Positions 21,891-30,140 of a DNA stretch of 33,596 bases are shown in pieces. The stretch's first letter is position 1. The number at the start of each line of letters is the position of its first letter. Below the pieces are notes generated by a model. It saw nothing but the letters and a program-made list of their open reading frames with translations. It searched no databases and had not been told where the DNA came from. The position numbers and the translations under genes were made by a program. Origin of the DNA: Phenylobacterium sp. (GTDB taxonomy: Bacteria > Pseudomonadota > Alphaproteobacteria > Caulobacterales > Caulobacteraceae); contig JADCAS010000012.1 of assembly GCA_020401865.1 (NCBI GenBank), positions 1-33,596 on the forward strand, in the 5' to 3' direction.

Positions 21891-22378
21891 GCCCGGCGCG
21901 ACATGCGGGCCTCCTGGCCCTCCGGTCCGGGGGTCGCTGGAGGGGCGTCCTGGTGCAGGGGCCCTCGGGGTCGGGAAAGAGCGACCTCGCCCTCCGGGCC
22001 CTCGACGTCGGCTTCCGTCTGGTGTCCGACGACCGCACCCTCGTCTGGTCCAGCGGCGGGGCGGCCTACGGAAGGGCCCCGGAGACCCTTGCGGGCCGGC
22101 TTGAAGTCCGCGGTGTCGGCGTGCTCCGGGTTCCCGCCCTGGACTTCTGCCGGATCGACCTGGTGGTCACCTCCGGAACCCCCGAGCGCCTGCCGGAGCC
22201 CGAGGTCACGGTCCTGGCCGGAACGGCGGTCCCCCGCCTTCTCCTTCGCCTGACAGACGCCTCGGCGCCACACCGGATCCGGGAAGCGCTTTGCCGTCTT
22301 GGAGCCGGGCCGGAAGAGTCGTATCAAGGCCGCCTCCCGGCGCCGACGGCGCCCACAATGGGTGAGTCAGCCCCTTGA
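21887..22378 (+). CDS. hprK: HPr kinase/phosphorylase, short alphaproteobacterial type
   Basis: 163 residues, corresponding only to the C-terminal catalytic domain of Firmicutes HprK. Walker A is GPSGSGKS (25-32), the next block LVSDDRTLV supplies the conserved aspartates, and the region near EVRGVGVLRVP matches the signature loop before IDLVV. Short versions like this phosphorylate the regulatory serine of HPr in alphaproteobacteria (family knowledge). GTG start overlaps chvG. The last 15-20 residues (proline/threonine-rich) look weakly conserved. Confidence 0.9.
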   Translation: MSPARHAGLLALRSGGRWRGVLVQGPSGSGKSDLALRALDVGFRLVSDDRTLVWSSGGAAYGRAPETLAGRLEVRGVGVLRVPALDFCRIDLVVTSGTPERLPEPEVTVLAGTAVPRLLLRLTDASAPHRIREALCRLGAGPEESYQGRLPAPTAPTMGESAP

Positions 22379-22388
22379 AAGCCTTCTG

Positions 22389-22793
22389 ATGATCGGCCTC
22401 GTCATCGTGACCCACGGCCGTCTCGCCGAGGAATTTCTCCTGGCCATGGAGCACGTGGTCGGACCCCAGTCGGGGATTGCAACCATCTGCATCGGCCCCG
22501 AGGACGACATGGAGAGGCGCCGGCGCGACATCCTTGCCGCCTGCGGCCGGGTGGACGTCGGAAGCGGCGTGATCCTGCTGACCGACATGTTCGGCGGCAC
22601 GCCCTCCAACCTCGCCATCTCCGTCATGGAAGAGACCCGGGCGGAGGTGATCGCCGGCCTCAACCTGCCCATGCTGATCAAGCTGGCCAGCGTCCGGTCG
22701 CGCCTGGGTCTGGCGGACTGCGTGGCCCAGGCTCAGGAGGCAGGGCGGAAATACATCTCCGTCGCCTCCTACGTCCTGGCGGGGGACAAGTGA
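22389..22793 (+). CDS. PTS EIIA component, mannose-type fold (regulatory)
   Basis: 134-residue EIIA of the mannose family. It starts at ATG 22389; a longer frame reaches into hprK but is not conserved. The active-site histidine is H9 in IGLVIVTHGRLA, and the family block LLTDMFGGTPSNLA is complete. No EIIB or EIIC transporter genes are nearby, so it more likely takes part in regulatory phosphorelay with HPr than in sugar uptake (inference from context). It overlaps the GTG of the HPr gene by four bases. The ribosome site is weak, consistent with coupling to hprK. Confidence 0.92.
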   Translation: MIGLVIVTHGRLAEEFLLAMEHVVGPQSGIATICIGPEDDMERRRRDILAACGRVDVGSGVILLTDMFGGTPSNLAISVMEETRAEVIAGLNLPMLIKLASVRSRLGLADCVAQAQEAGRKYISVASYVLAGDK

Positions 22794-23062
22794 CCGCCCG
22801 GGCCCGGGTCGACATCATCAACAAGCGCGGCCTGCACGCCCGCGCTTCCGCCAAGTTCGTCAAGACCGCCAACGGGTTCGACGCGGAAATCCGGGTGGCC
22901 AAGGACGGCGCCGAGGTCGACGCCCGTTCCATCATGGGGCTGATGATGCTGGCGGCGGGCCCCGGCTGCTGCATCGACATCACGGCCGAGGGGCCCCAGG
23001 CCGAGGTGGCCCTGGCGGCCCTCGTCGCCCTGGTGGCGGCCCGTTTCGGTGAGGACGAATAG
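22790..23062 (+). CDS. phosphocarrier protein HPr
   Basis: 90-residue HPr. The EI phosphorylation site is H16 in KRGLHARASAKF and the HprK site is S47 in ARSIMGLMMLAA; both are intact, so the protein should be a substrate of the adjacent hprK product. EI (ptsP/ptsI) is not in the window. Starts at GTG inside the EIIA stop. A 15-base gap leads to the CYTH-CHAD gene. Confidence 0.95.
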   Translation: MTARARVDIINKRGLHARASAKFVKTANGFDAEIRVAKDGAEVDARSIMGLMMLAAGPGCCIDITAEGPQAEVALAALVALVAARFGEDE

Positions 23063-23077
23063 CCCGGCGGAGGGGCC

Positions 23078-24499
23078 ATGACGCCCGAGGTGGAGATCAA
23101 GTTCGCCTGTGAGCCCGCCACGCTGGACGCCCTGGCGGCCCGGGCCTTCAACACCCCCGCCCGGGACCGGCGTCTGGTCTCGGTCTACTACGACACCCCC
23201 GATGGACTCCTCGCCGGCCGCCACGTCTCCCTGCGCCTGCGCACGGACGAGACCGGACGGACGGTCCAGACCTTCAAGACCGGCGAGGGGCTGGGTCGGC
23301 GCGAAGCCGAGAGTGAAACGGCGCCAGGGCGACTGGACCTGACCGGAGCCGAGCTCCAGGCCGCCCTCTCCCCCGACGACCTTGCGCGGCTGACGCCCCG
23401 CTTCACCGTCCAGGTCCGGCGCCGGACCTGCGAGATCGAGGCCGGAGAGTCCCGGATCGAGCTGGCCCTGGACCAGGGCGAGATCCTCGCCGGCGGGGAC
23501 CGACTGGCCATCTGCGAGGCCGAGCTGGAGCTCCTCTCGGGGGCTCCCCGGGACCTCTTCACCCTGGCCGTGGAACTGGCCGCAGAGCTTCCCCTCATCC
23601 TGTCCCTGCGGTCCAAGTCCGACCGGGGAAACCGGCTGGCGGCAGGTGGCGCGCCGGCTCCCGCCGCCGGCCTTCCGCCGGACCTGTCCTGCGGCGAGGC
23701 CCTGCGCCTGGCCCTGGTGGCCGCCCTCGGAGAGGTTGCAGCCCAGGTCCTCCAGACGGCCGGGGACCCTTCGGTGGAGGCGGTCCATCGGCTGCGGGTG
23801 GCGCTCCGTCGCCTGCGCAGCCTGCTTTCGGTCTTCCGTCGCCGGTGGGATTCGGGGGATCCGTCCGCACTCAGGACAGGCCTGCGGGACCTGTCCCGGG
23901 CCTGCGGGGAGACCCGGGAGCTGGACGTTCTGCTCGAAAAGGCCGATCCCTCCGGGGCCCTCGTCCCCGCCCTGCTCGCCGCCCGGCGGCGGGCGGCCGC
24001 AGCGCTGGTGGAGACACTGTCGAAGGCGCCGGCCCGGACCACCCTCCTGGAGGGGCTGATCTTCGCAGAGGCGGGCGACTGGCGGAACGCGCCCGGCGGC
24101 GAGGCCGCCGCGGCTTCCGGCCTTGGTGAGGATCTCCGCCGCCGATGGCGCCGGGTTCGCCGGCTGGGAGAGGCCTTCTCCGACCTCGGACCCGACGGGC
24201 GCCATGACCTGCGCCTTCGGATCAAGGCTCTGCGCTATGCGCTGGAAACCCTCGACCTGCCCGAGTGGCGCCCCCTCGCCCGATCCCTGTCGCCGCGACT
24301 GAGGTCCGCCCAGGACGCTCTCGGCGCCCTCAATGACGCCGACTCGGCCGAGGGTCTCCTGAAGCGGCTGGACCTGTCCGGCGACCCCCGGCGGGAGGCC
24401 GCCCGGCTGGTGGCGGGATTGAAGCGACGGGAGGATCGCGCCCGGGCCGGAAAGGCGGTCCGGCGGCTGGTGAAGTCGCCGCCCGCCCTATTCACATAA
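23078..24499 (+). CDS. CYTH and CHAD domain protein (putative inorganic triphosphatase)
   Basis: 473 residues. The CYTH domain (about 1-200) begins with the diagnostic ExExK motif as EVEIKF (E4, E6, K8), followed by YYDTPDG, SLRLRTDE and a KTGEG segment, then CEAELELLSG and SLRSKSDRG; these line a triphosphate tunnel. The CHAD domain (about 205-470) is helical, with conserved histidines and arginines as VHRLRVALRRLRS and RHDLRLRIKALRYALE, typical of polyphosphate-binding modules. By family it hydrolyses tripolyphosphate or binds polyphosphate; substrate is not certain. It follows the HPr gene at 15 bases and may be expressed with it. The stop codon lies inside a palindrome belonging to the ahcY control region. 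Confidence 0.9.
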   Translation: MTPEVEIKFACEPATLDALAARAFNTPARDRRLVSVYYDTPDGLLAGRHVSLRLRTDETGRTVQTFKTGEGLGRREAESETAPGRLDLTGAELQAALSPDDLARLTPRFTVQVRRRTCEIEAGESRIELALDQGEILAGGDRLAICEAELELLSGAPRDLFTLAVELAAELPLILSLRSKSDRGNRLAAGGAPAPAAGLPPDLSCGEALRLALVAALGEVAAQVLQTAGDPSVEAVHRLRVALRRLRSLLSVFRRRWDSGDPSALRTGLRDLSRACGETRELDVLLEKADPSGALVPALLAARRRAAAALVETLSKAPARTTLLEGLIFAEAGDWRNAPGGEAAAASGLGEDLRRRWRRVRRLGEAFSDLGPDGRHDLRLRIKALRYALETLDLPEWRPLARSLSPRLRSAQDALGALNDADSAEGLLKRLDLSGDPRREAARLVAGLKRREDRARAGKAVRRLVKSPPALFT

Positions 24500-24513
24500 A
24501 GCATTCTTTATGT
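24494..24513. promoter_or_regulatory. perfect palindrome upstream of ahcY, probable operator
   Basis: ACATAAAG-CATT-CTTTATGT: 8-bp perfect arms with a 4-base centre, AT-rich in a very GC-rich setting. It overlaps the TAA stop of the CYTH-CHAD gene and ends five bases before the -35 box of the putative ahcY promoter. The symmetry suits a dimeric winged-helix regulator. Methionine-cycle regulators of the ArsR family (SahR type) bind sites of similar layout upstream of ahcY (recalled), so SAH/SAM-responsive control is a hypothesis. Confidence 0.6.
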
Positions 24514-24518
24514 CCTGG

Positions 24519-24547
24519 TTGCAGGGCGACCCCCCGGAGCGTATAGG
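24519..24547 (+). promoter_or_regulatory. probable ahcY promoter
   Basis: TTGCAG (24519-24524), a 17-base spacer, then TATAGG (24542-24547), 41 bases before the ahcY ATG. It is positioned directly downstream of the 24494-24513 palindrome, which would lie at about -40 to -60. Confidence 0.45.
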
Positions 24548-24588
24548 ACAGGCGAGGCGGCGAAGGCCCGCGCGACAGGAATCCCGAC

Positions 24589-25980
24589 ATGACCGACTAT
24601 GTGGTGAAGGACATTTCCCTGGCCGAGTTCGGCCGCAAGGAGATCGCGATCGCCGAGACCGAGATGCCCGGCCTGATGGCCGTCCGCGCCGAGTTCGGCC
24701 CCTCCCAGCCGCTGAAGGGCGCGCGCATCGCCGGCTCCCTGCACATGACGATCCAGACGGCGGTCCTGATCCAGACCCTTGAGGCCCTGGGGGCCGAGGT
24801 GCGCTGGGCCTCGTGCAACATCTTCTCCACCCAGGACCACGCCGCGGCGGCCATCGCCGACGCCGGCACGCCGGTCTTCGCCACCAAGGGCGAGACCCTG
24901 CTGGAGTACTGGGACTACGCCCACCGCATCTTCGAGTGGGCCGACGGCGGCTATCCCAACCTGATCCTCGATGACGGCGGCGACGCCACCCTGCTCTGCG
25001 TGCTGGGCCCCAAGGCCGAGAAGGACCCCTCGGTCCTCGCCAACCCGCAGAACGAGGAGGAAGAGGCCCTCTACGCCGTGATGAAGCGGTACCTGAAGGA
25101 GAAGCCCGGCTTCTACACCGCCATCCGCAACGCCATCGGCGGCGTCTCCGAGGAGACCACCACGGGGGTCCACCGCCTCTACCAGATGGCCGAGCGGGGC
25201 GAGCTGCCCTTCCCCGCCATCAACGTCAACGACAGCGTCACCAAGTCCAAGTTCGACAACCTTTACGGCTGCCGCGAGAGCCTGGTGGACGCCATCCGCC
25301 GGGGCACGGACGTCATGCTCTCGGGCAAGGTCGCCGTGGTCCTGGGCTATGGCGATGTGGGCAAGGGCTCGGCGGCCAGCCTGCGCAATGGCGGCGCCCG
25401 GGTCATCGTCACCGAGATCGACCCGATCTGCGCCCTGCAGGCGGCCATGGAGGGCTATGAGGTCCAGACCATGGAAGACGTGGCGGACAAGGCCGACATC
25501 TTCGTCACCGCCACGGGCAACAAGGATGTCCTGACCGTCGATCACATGCGGCGGATGAAGAACAACGCCATCGTCGCCAACATCGGCCACTTCGATTCCG
25601 AGATCCAGATCGCGGGCCTGCGCAACTACCGCTGGGACAAGATCAAGGACCAGGTCCACCACGTGGAGTTCCCGGACGGCAAGAAGATCATCGTCCTGTC
25701 CGAGGGCCGGTTGGTGAACCTGGGCAACGCCACGGGCCACCCCAGCTTTGTGATGAGCGCCTCCTTCACCAACCAGACCCTGGCCCAGATCGAGTTGTGG
25801 ACCAACGGGAAGGCCTACGAGAAGAAGGTCTACACCCTGCCCAAGCACCTGGATGAAAAGGTCGCCATGCTGCACCTGGAGAAGCTGGGCGCAAAGCTGA
25901 CCCGGCTGACCGACGACCAGGCGGCCTATATCAGCGTGCCGGTGGCCGGGCCCTTCAAGCCCGAGCACTACCGCTACTGA
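24589..25980 (+). CDS. ahcY: adenosylhomocysteinase
   Basis: 463-residue tetrameric NAD enzyme that splits S-adenosylhomocysteine into adenosine and homocysteine, relieving methyltransferase inhibition. Signatures include [50 protein letters not shown], and the NAD-binding [18 protein letters not shown]. It ends KPEHYRY, the family's conserved C-terminus. An insert near residues 135-180, common in bacterial enzymes, is present. ATG at 24589 follows CAGGAAT. The ends of ahcY and the flavin oxidoreductase converge, 63 bases apart. Confidence 0.98.
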   Translation: MTDYVVKDISLAEFGRKEIAIAETEMPGLMAVRAEFGPSQPLKGARIAGSLHMTIQTAVLIQTLEALGAEVRWASCNIFSTQDHAAAAIADAGTPVFATKGETLLEYWDYAHRIFEWADGGYPNLILDDGGDATLLCVLGPKAEKDPSVLANPQNEEEEALYAVMKRYLKEKPGFYTAIRNAIGGVSEETTTGVHRLYQMAERGELPFPAINVNDSVTKSKFDNLYGCRESLVDAIRRGTDVMLSGKVAVVLGYGDVGKGSAASLRNGGARVIVTEIDPICALQAAMEGYEVQTMEDVADKADIFVTATGNKDVLTVDHMRRMKNNAIVANIGHFDSEIQIAGLRNYRWDKIKDQVHHVEFPDGKKIIVLSEGRLVNLGNATGHPSFVMSASFTNQTLAQIELWTNGKAYEKKVYTLPKHLDEKVAMLHLEKLGAKLTRLTDDQAAYISVPVAGPFKPEHYRY

Positions 25981-26043
25981 CGGCGCCGGGGCGTTTCCTG
26001 GCCCCAGTCGCCCGGAGGGAACCCTGAAGCGACCCTGAGACCC

Positions 26044-27282
26044 CTACTTCAGGCCCTTCGCCGCCTGGTTCAGGTCGGGAGCATTGGGCGAGCGCATGGC
26101 CACCCCCGCCTCCATCCCCGCCTTCAGGGCCGCCGCCGCGCCCTCGTGCGACAGGATCTTGCTCATCACCGCCTGACCCGCCCGGTCGAACCATTCGCGG
26201 TTCTCGATGACGAAGGCGCGGGAGTCGCGGTAGCCGTCCAGGAAGCCGTTGATCTCGGGGATCACGTAGCGGCCGACCAGGTCCCAGCTGCGCAGGGTGT
26301 TCTCGCGGTTGGCCCAGTCGTGGACGAACCCAAGCACCACGCCGAAGCCGCCGGACGAGGCCTGGAGCTTGCGAATGGCGGCCACCAGGTCGTCGGGCGT
26401 GCCGATGACGGCGGCCGCGCCCTCGACATCGACGGTCTGCTCAAGCGCTTGTTCCGGCGAGATGAACGGCGCCGCGCCGGGCCGCATCAGGGTGCCGACC
26501 TGGTACTCGTTGTGCCAGTGCATCAGGCCCTTGGCCGCCTGGGCCCGGGCCTCCTCGCGGGTCTCGGCGATGTGCCAGGACATCAGCACCCGCCAGTTCT
26601 TCCGGTCGATGACCTTACCCGACTTGGCGGCGGCCTCCTCGGCGAAGCCCCACTGGGTGGGCAGGGCCGCCAGCCCTGCCTCGGAGTTGGAGCCGATGGA
26701 CAGGACGCCCATGCCATGCTTGCCGGCCAGGGTCATGCCCGAGGGGCTGACGGAGGAGGCCGCCACCATCTCCATCTCCTCCTGCAGGGGCAGGAGCTGG
26801 AGGCGCGCATCGCGCAGGGTGAACCACTCGCTCTCGTGGGTGACCCGCTCGCCGGCCAGCAGGCGCTTGATCACGCCGATGGCCTCGTCCTGCCGGTCGC
26901 GCTGGGTCATGGGATCGATGCCCAGGGTGTGGGCGTCGGAGGGCAGGGCGCCGGGGCCGGTGCCGAGGATCACCCGCCCGCCGGTCATGTAGTCCAGCTG
27001 CACCATGCGCTGGGCGACGTTGAAGGGGTGGTGGTAGGGCAGGGAGATCACCCCCGTCCCCAGCCGGATCCGGCCGGTATGCTCGCCGACGGCGGCGAGG
27101 AAGAGCTCGGGGGAGGCGATCATCTCCCAGCCGGTGGAATGGTGTTCACCGACCCAGAACTCGTCGAAGCCCAGCTCCTCGAGCCGCACGGCGAACTTGA
27201 TGTCGTTCCGGAACTGGAGCCGGGGATGCTCGCCGATGGGATGGTGGGGCGCCAGGAAGGCGCCGAACTGGGTGCGGGCCAT
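26044..27282 (-). CDS. LLM-class (luciferase-like) flavin-dependent oxidoreductase
   Basis: 412-residue bacterial-luciferase-fold protein. The N-terminus (ARTQFGAFLAPHH) and the blocks EELGFDEFWVGEHHSTG, RIRLGTGVISLPYHHPFNVA, DYMTGGRVILGTGPGA and VASSVSPSGMTLAGKHGMG fit F420/FMN-dependent monooxygenases of the limonene-monooxygenase or alkanal type. Start ATG at 27282 has GGAGG six bases upstream; an earlier ATG at 27303 precedes that site and is rejected. Substrate unknown. The gene has no close operon partner. Confidence 0.88.
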   Translation of the reverse strand: MARTQFGAFLAPHHPIGEHPRLQFRNDIKFAVRLEELGFDEFWVGEHHSTGWEMIASPELFLAAVGEHTGRIRLGTGVISLPYHHPFNVAQRMVQLDYMTGGRVILGTGPGALPSDAHTLGIDPMTQRDRQDEAIGVIKRLLAGERVTHESEWFTLRDARLQLLPLQEEMEMVAASSVSPSGMTLAGKHGMGVLSIGSNSEAGLAALPTQWGFAEEAAAKSGKVIDRKNWRVLMSWHIAETREEARAQAAKGLMHWHNEYQVGTLMRPGAAPFISPEQALEQTVDVEGAAAVIGTPDDLVAAIRKLQASSGGFGVVLGFVHDWANRENTLRSWDLVGRYVIPEINGFLDGYRDSRAFVIENREWFDRAGQAVMSKILSHEGAAAALKAGMEAGVAMRSPNAPDLNQAAKGLK

Positions 27283-27304
27283 GGAATTCCTCCGGAAATG
27301 CACA

Positions 27305-27319
27305 GACGTCGCCGACGTC
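27305..27319. repeat. double GACGTC palindrome in the leader of the flavin oxidoreductase gene
   Basis: GACGTC-GCC-GACGTC, two identical 6-bp palindromes three bases apart, also able to fold as a hairpin. It lies between the putative promoter (27347-27374) and the ATG, a place suited to an operator. No family assigned. Confidence 0.4.
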
Positions 27320-27346
27320 CCGAGGGCGGCCGGTCGTTGCGAGACA

Positions 27347-27374
27347 TCGATAGACGCGGGGGCGGAATACGCAA
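27347..27374 (-). promoter_or_regulatory. possible promoter of the LLM oxidoreductase gene
   Basis: Read on the minus strand: TTGCGT, 16 bases, TATCGA, about 65 bases before the ATG at 27282. A candidate only, from sequence likeness. Confidence 0.3.
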
Positions 27375-27381
27375 GCGCCCG

Positions 27382-28293
27382 TCAGGCGCCGAGGGTCCGG
27401 GTCCGCCGCCTGAGGCCAAAGATGTAGGTCGCCGCCCCGGCCCAGATGAAGGCGAAGGATACGCCCCTGAGGGCGGTGAAAGGTTCGCCCTGGGCCAGGC
27501 CGATGCCGAAGCCGATGGTCGGGCCGATGAACTGCAGGAAGCCCATGGCCGACAGGGGCATCCGCCGGGCCGCCCAGGCGAAGAGGACCAGGGGAATGGC
27601 GGTGATCGGCCCCGCCGCCAGCAGCCAGGCCGCCGCCGCCGGGGAATCATCCACATGACCCTGCCCGGTCAGGGCCAGGTACGCCATCCAGAGCGCGCCG
27701 GGGACCGCCAGAAAGAGACACTCGACGAAGAGGCCGGTCTGGGCGTCGGCCTGGACCTGCTTGCGCACGATGCCGTAGGCGCCGAAGCTCAGGGCCAGGA
27801 CCACCGCCATCCAGGGGAAGTGCCCCAGGGCCACACCCTGAAGGGCCACACCGATCCCGGCCAGGACGATGGCGCCGAGCCCCAGGGCGTCGAAGCGCTC
27901 GCGGAAGATCAGCGCCCCGGCGGCCATGTTCAGGAGGGGGGTGAGATAGTAGCCGAGGCTGCTCTCCAGGACCCGACCGGCGTTGACGCCCCAGACATAG
28001 AGGGCCCAGTTGCCGCCGATCAGGAGGGCCGACAGGGCGAGCATCCCCAGAAGCCGGGGAGAGCGCAGGACCGCAGCCACCTGGGCGCCCTGGCGGGCGA
28101 GGACGACGAAGACCCAGGCGGCCAGGGTTCCCCAGACCGCCCGGTGGGCGAGGATCTCCCAGGAGTCTGCGCCCAGCCGGCCCATGGCCTGGAAGAAAAG
28201 GGGTGAAAAGCCCCAGAAGAGATAACACAGAACCCCCGCGCCCAAGGCGGCCCGGGAGGCGCTTTCAGTCGAAGGCGAGCCCTCCCCGACCAC
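27382..28293 (-). CDS. rarD: EamA-family transporter RarD
   Basis: 303-residue inner-membrane protein with about ten hydrophobic helices. The RarD pattern is clear: GVLCYLFWGFSPLFFQAM near the start, WEILAHRAVWG, then NWALYVWGVNAGRVLESSLG and GYYLTPLLNMAAGALIFRER. E. coli RarD is linked to chloramphenicol sensitivity, but the transported compound is unknown. The GTG start at 28293 is three bases after the asd stop, so it is probably translated from the asd transcript. Confidence 0.9.
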   Translation of the reverse strand: MVGEGSPSTESASRAALGAGVLCYLFWGFSPLFFQAMGRLGADSWEILAHRAVWGTLAAWVFVVLARQGAQVAAVLRSPRLLGMLALSALLIGGNWALYVWGVNAGRVLESSLGYYLTPLLNMAAGALIFRERFDALGLGAIVLAGIGVALQGVALGHFPWMAVVLALSFGAYGIVRKQVQADAQTGLFVECLFLAVPGALWMAYLALTGQGHVDDSPAAAAWLLAAGPITAIPLVLFAWAARRMPLSAMGFLQFIGPTIGFGIGLAQGEPFTALRGVSFAFIWAGAATYIFGLRRRTRTLGA

Positions 28294-28296
28294 CCG

Positions 28297-29319
28297 TCAG
28301 CGGGCGCCGATCAGGCCCCGCTCGTCGAGGAGCTGGGCGATCTGCACGGCGTTGAGGGCGGCGCCCTTCCGAAGGTTGTCGGCCACGACCCACATGTTGA
28401 GGCCGTTCTCGACGGTGGGGTCCCGGCGGATGCGGCTGACGAAGACCGGGAACTCGCCCTGGGCCTCCTTGGGCGTGATGTAGCCCTTGTCGTTCCGCTG
28501 ATCGATGACGATCAGACCCGGGCTGTTGCGCAACAGGTCGCGGGCCTCGTCCTCGTCGAGGGGCTCGTGGAACTCGATGTTCACCGACTCCGAATGGCCG
28601 ACCATGACCGGCACCCGCACGCAGGTGACGGTGAGGGCGATCTCGGGATCGATCATCTTGTGGGTCTCGTTCCACATCTTGGCCTCCTCGTCGGTGGAGC
28701 CGTCGTCATTGAAGGCGCCGATGAAGGGAATGACGTTGAACGCGATCTGCTTGGGGAACTTTTTCGGCTCCGAGGGGCCGAGGACGAAGATGCCCTTGGT
28801 CTGGTCCCAGAGCTCGTCCATGCCTTCCTTGCCTGCGCCGGAGACCGACTGGTAGGTCGAGACCACCACCCGCTTGATCCGGGCCCGGTCGTGCAGGGGC
28901 TTCAGCGCCACCACCAGTTGGGCGGTGGAGCAGTTGGGGTTGGCGATGATGTTCTTGCGGTCCGCCCACTCGACGTCATCGGGGTTCACCTCGGGCACCA
29001 CGAGGGGCACGTCCGGGTCCATCCGCCAGGCCGAGGAGTTATCGATGACGATGGGGCCGGCGGCGCCGATCTTCGGCGACCAGACCTTGGAGAAGGCGCC
29101 GGACACGCTCATCAGCACCAGGTCGACGGTGGAGAAGTCGAACTGCTCGACGTCCTGGCATTTCAAGATCCGGTCGCCGAAGGAGACCTCGACGCCGATG
29201 GACTTGCGGCTGGCGATCGCGTGAATCTGGTCCACCGGGAATTCGACTTCCTCGAGGATGTTCAGCATTTCGCGGCCCACATTGCCCGTGGCCCCGACGA
29301 CGGCGACGCGATAGCCCAC
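28297..29319 (-). CDS. asd: aspartate-semialdehyde dehydrogenase
   Basis: 340-residue NADPH enzyme reducing aspartyl phosphate to the semialdehyde, the branch point to DAP/lysine, threonine and methionine. The N-terminal Rossmann motif is VVGATGNVGREML. The catalytic cysteine is in IIANPNCSTAQLV, and the catalytic histidine is in VPVMVGHSESVNIEF. GTG start at 29319 has AAGGAG eight bases upstream. It supplies substrate for dapD/dapE encoded 14 kb away and for ahcY-linked methionine metabolism. It heads an asd-rarD transcript. Confidence 0.97.
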   Translation of the reverse strand: MGYRVAVVGATGNVGREMLNILEEVEFPVDQIHAIASRKSIGVEVSFGDRILKCQDVEQFDFSTVDLVLMSVSGAFSKVWSPKIGAAGPIVIDNSSAWRMDPDVPLVVPEVNPDDVEWADRKNIIANPNCSTAQLVVALKPLHDRARIKRVVVSTYQSVSGAGKEGMDELWDQTKGIFVLGPSEPKKFPKQIAFNVIPFIGAFNDDGSTDEEAKMWNETHKMIDPEIALTVTCVRVPVMVGHSESVNIEFHEPLDEDEARDLLRNSPGLIVIDQRNDKGYITPKEAQGEFPVFVSRIRRDPTVENGLNMWVVADNLRKGAALNAVQIAQLLDERGLIGAR

Positions 29320-29397
29320 CTGTGTCTCTCCTTTACAGAACGGACGGTCCCCCTACGCCCCGTGCGCCCCCAGCGCAAGGCGAGGCCCCTTGCTGCA

Positions 29398-29426
29398 TTG
29401 CGGAAAATTCACTGGAACCCTATCTC
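29398..29426 (+). promoter_or_regulatory. possible promoter of the DUF6134-like gene
   Basis: TTGCGG (29398-29403), 17 bases, TATCTC (29421-29426), about 57 bases before the ATG, in the divergent gap with asd. Confidence 0.35.
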
Positions 29427-29482
29427 CCGCAAGCTAGACAACCCGTGGGCGTTCCGAACCTTGGCTCTCGAGAGGCCTGAGC

Positions 29483-30136
29483 ATGACCTTGACTGACCCG
29501 ACCCGACGCGCCCTCCTGACGGCAGGCGCCCTGCTGGCGGTCCCCACTCCCCTCCTCGCCGCGCCGCCGGCCAACCGGCGGCTGGTCTTCTCCGCCGCGA
29601 GGAACGGGGTGCGGATCGGCGAGCACCGCATGACCTTTTCCGGCGACGCGGCCTCTCCCACCATCTCGACCGAGGTGGAGATCGCCATAAAGATCGGCTC
29701 GGTCACCGTCTACAACTACCGTCACACCGCCCGCGAGATCTGGGAGAACGGGCGGTTCGAGAGCCTGGAGACCGTGACGGACGCCACCGCCGGCGACCGT
29801 AAGGTTTCGGCCCGGCGCACCGCCGACGGGGTGCTGATCCGCACCGGCCGCCGGGAGGTCCTGGCCCCGGCGGGGACGGCCCCCCTCACCCACTGGAATT
29901 CGAAGGTTCTCACGGGTCGCCTGTTCAACCCGCAGGAGGGCAACCTGGCCCGCATCACGGCCTCTCCGAAGGGCCTGCGCCCCGTGACCCTGGCCGACGG
30001 CCGGTCCCTGGAGGTCCAGGTCTGGTCGCTTCGCGGCGAGGCGGAGATCGACAACTGGTACGACCGGAACGGGGTCTGGACGGGCCTGAACGGCCGCCTG
30101 GTGGACGGCTCCCGGATCGAGTACCGCCGGATCTGA
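29483..30136 (+). CDS. exported DUF6134-family-like protein
   Basis: 217 residues of unknown function. The N-terminus PTRRALLTAGALLA followed by a hydrophobic run and LAAPP resembles a twin-arginine signal, so it is probably exported folded. The mature part is beta-rich, with regular amphipathic strands (RIGEHRMTF, VEIAIKIGSVTVYNYRHTAREIW, LITRGRREV-like, WNSKVLTGRLFNP), consistent with a lipid/calycin-like beta barrel. The pattern agrees with what I recall of DUF6134, often found in Alphaproteobacteria. No cysteines or obvious catalytic set. It stands alone between asd and leuB, transcribed opposite to both; its stop is four bases from the leuB end. Confidence 0.7.
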   Translation: MTLTDPTRRALLTAGALLAVPTPLLAAPPANRRLVFSAARNGVRIGEHRMTFSGDAASPTISTEVEIAIKIGSVTVYNYRHTAREIWENGRFESLETVTDATAGDRKVSARRTADGVLIRTGRREVLAPAGTAPLTHWNSKVLTGRLFNPQEGNLARITASPKGLRPVTLADGRSLEVQVWSLRGEAEIDNWYDRNGVWTGLNGRLVDGSRIEYRRI

Positions 30137-30140
30137 GGCC

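Noticed and set aside
22299..22388. N-terminal extension of EIIA into hprK
   Set aside because: The extension is arginine-rich shadow sequence; ATG 22389 places the active histidine at residue 9 as in the family.
25985..26010. Possible terminator between ahcY and the LLM gene
   Set aside because: Only a 5-bp GGGGC/GCCCC stem with an 8-base loop and no T tract; too weak to annotate.
26146..28206. 686-codon plus-strand frame opposite the LLM oxidoreductase and rarD
   Set aside because: G/H/Q/E-rich antisense shadow without motifs; both opposite genes have full family signatures and ribosome sites.
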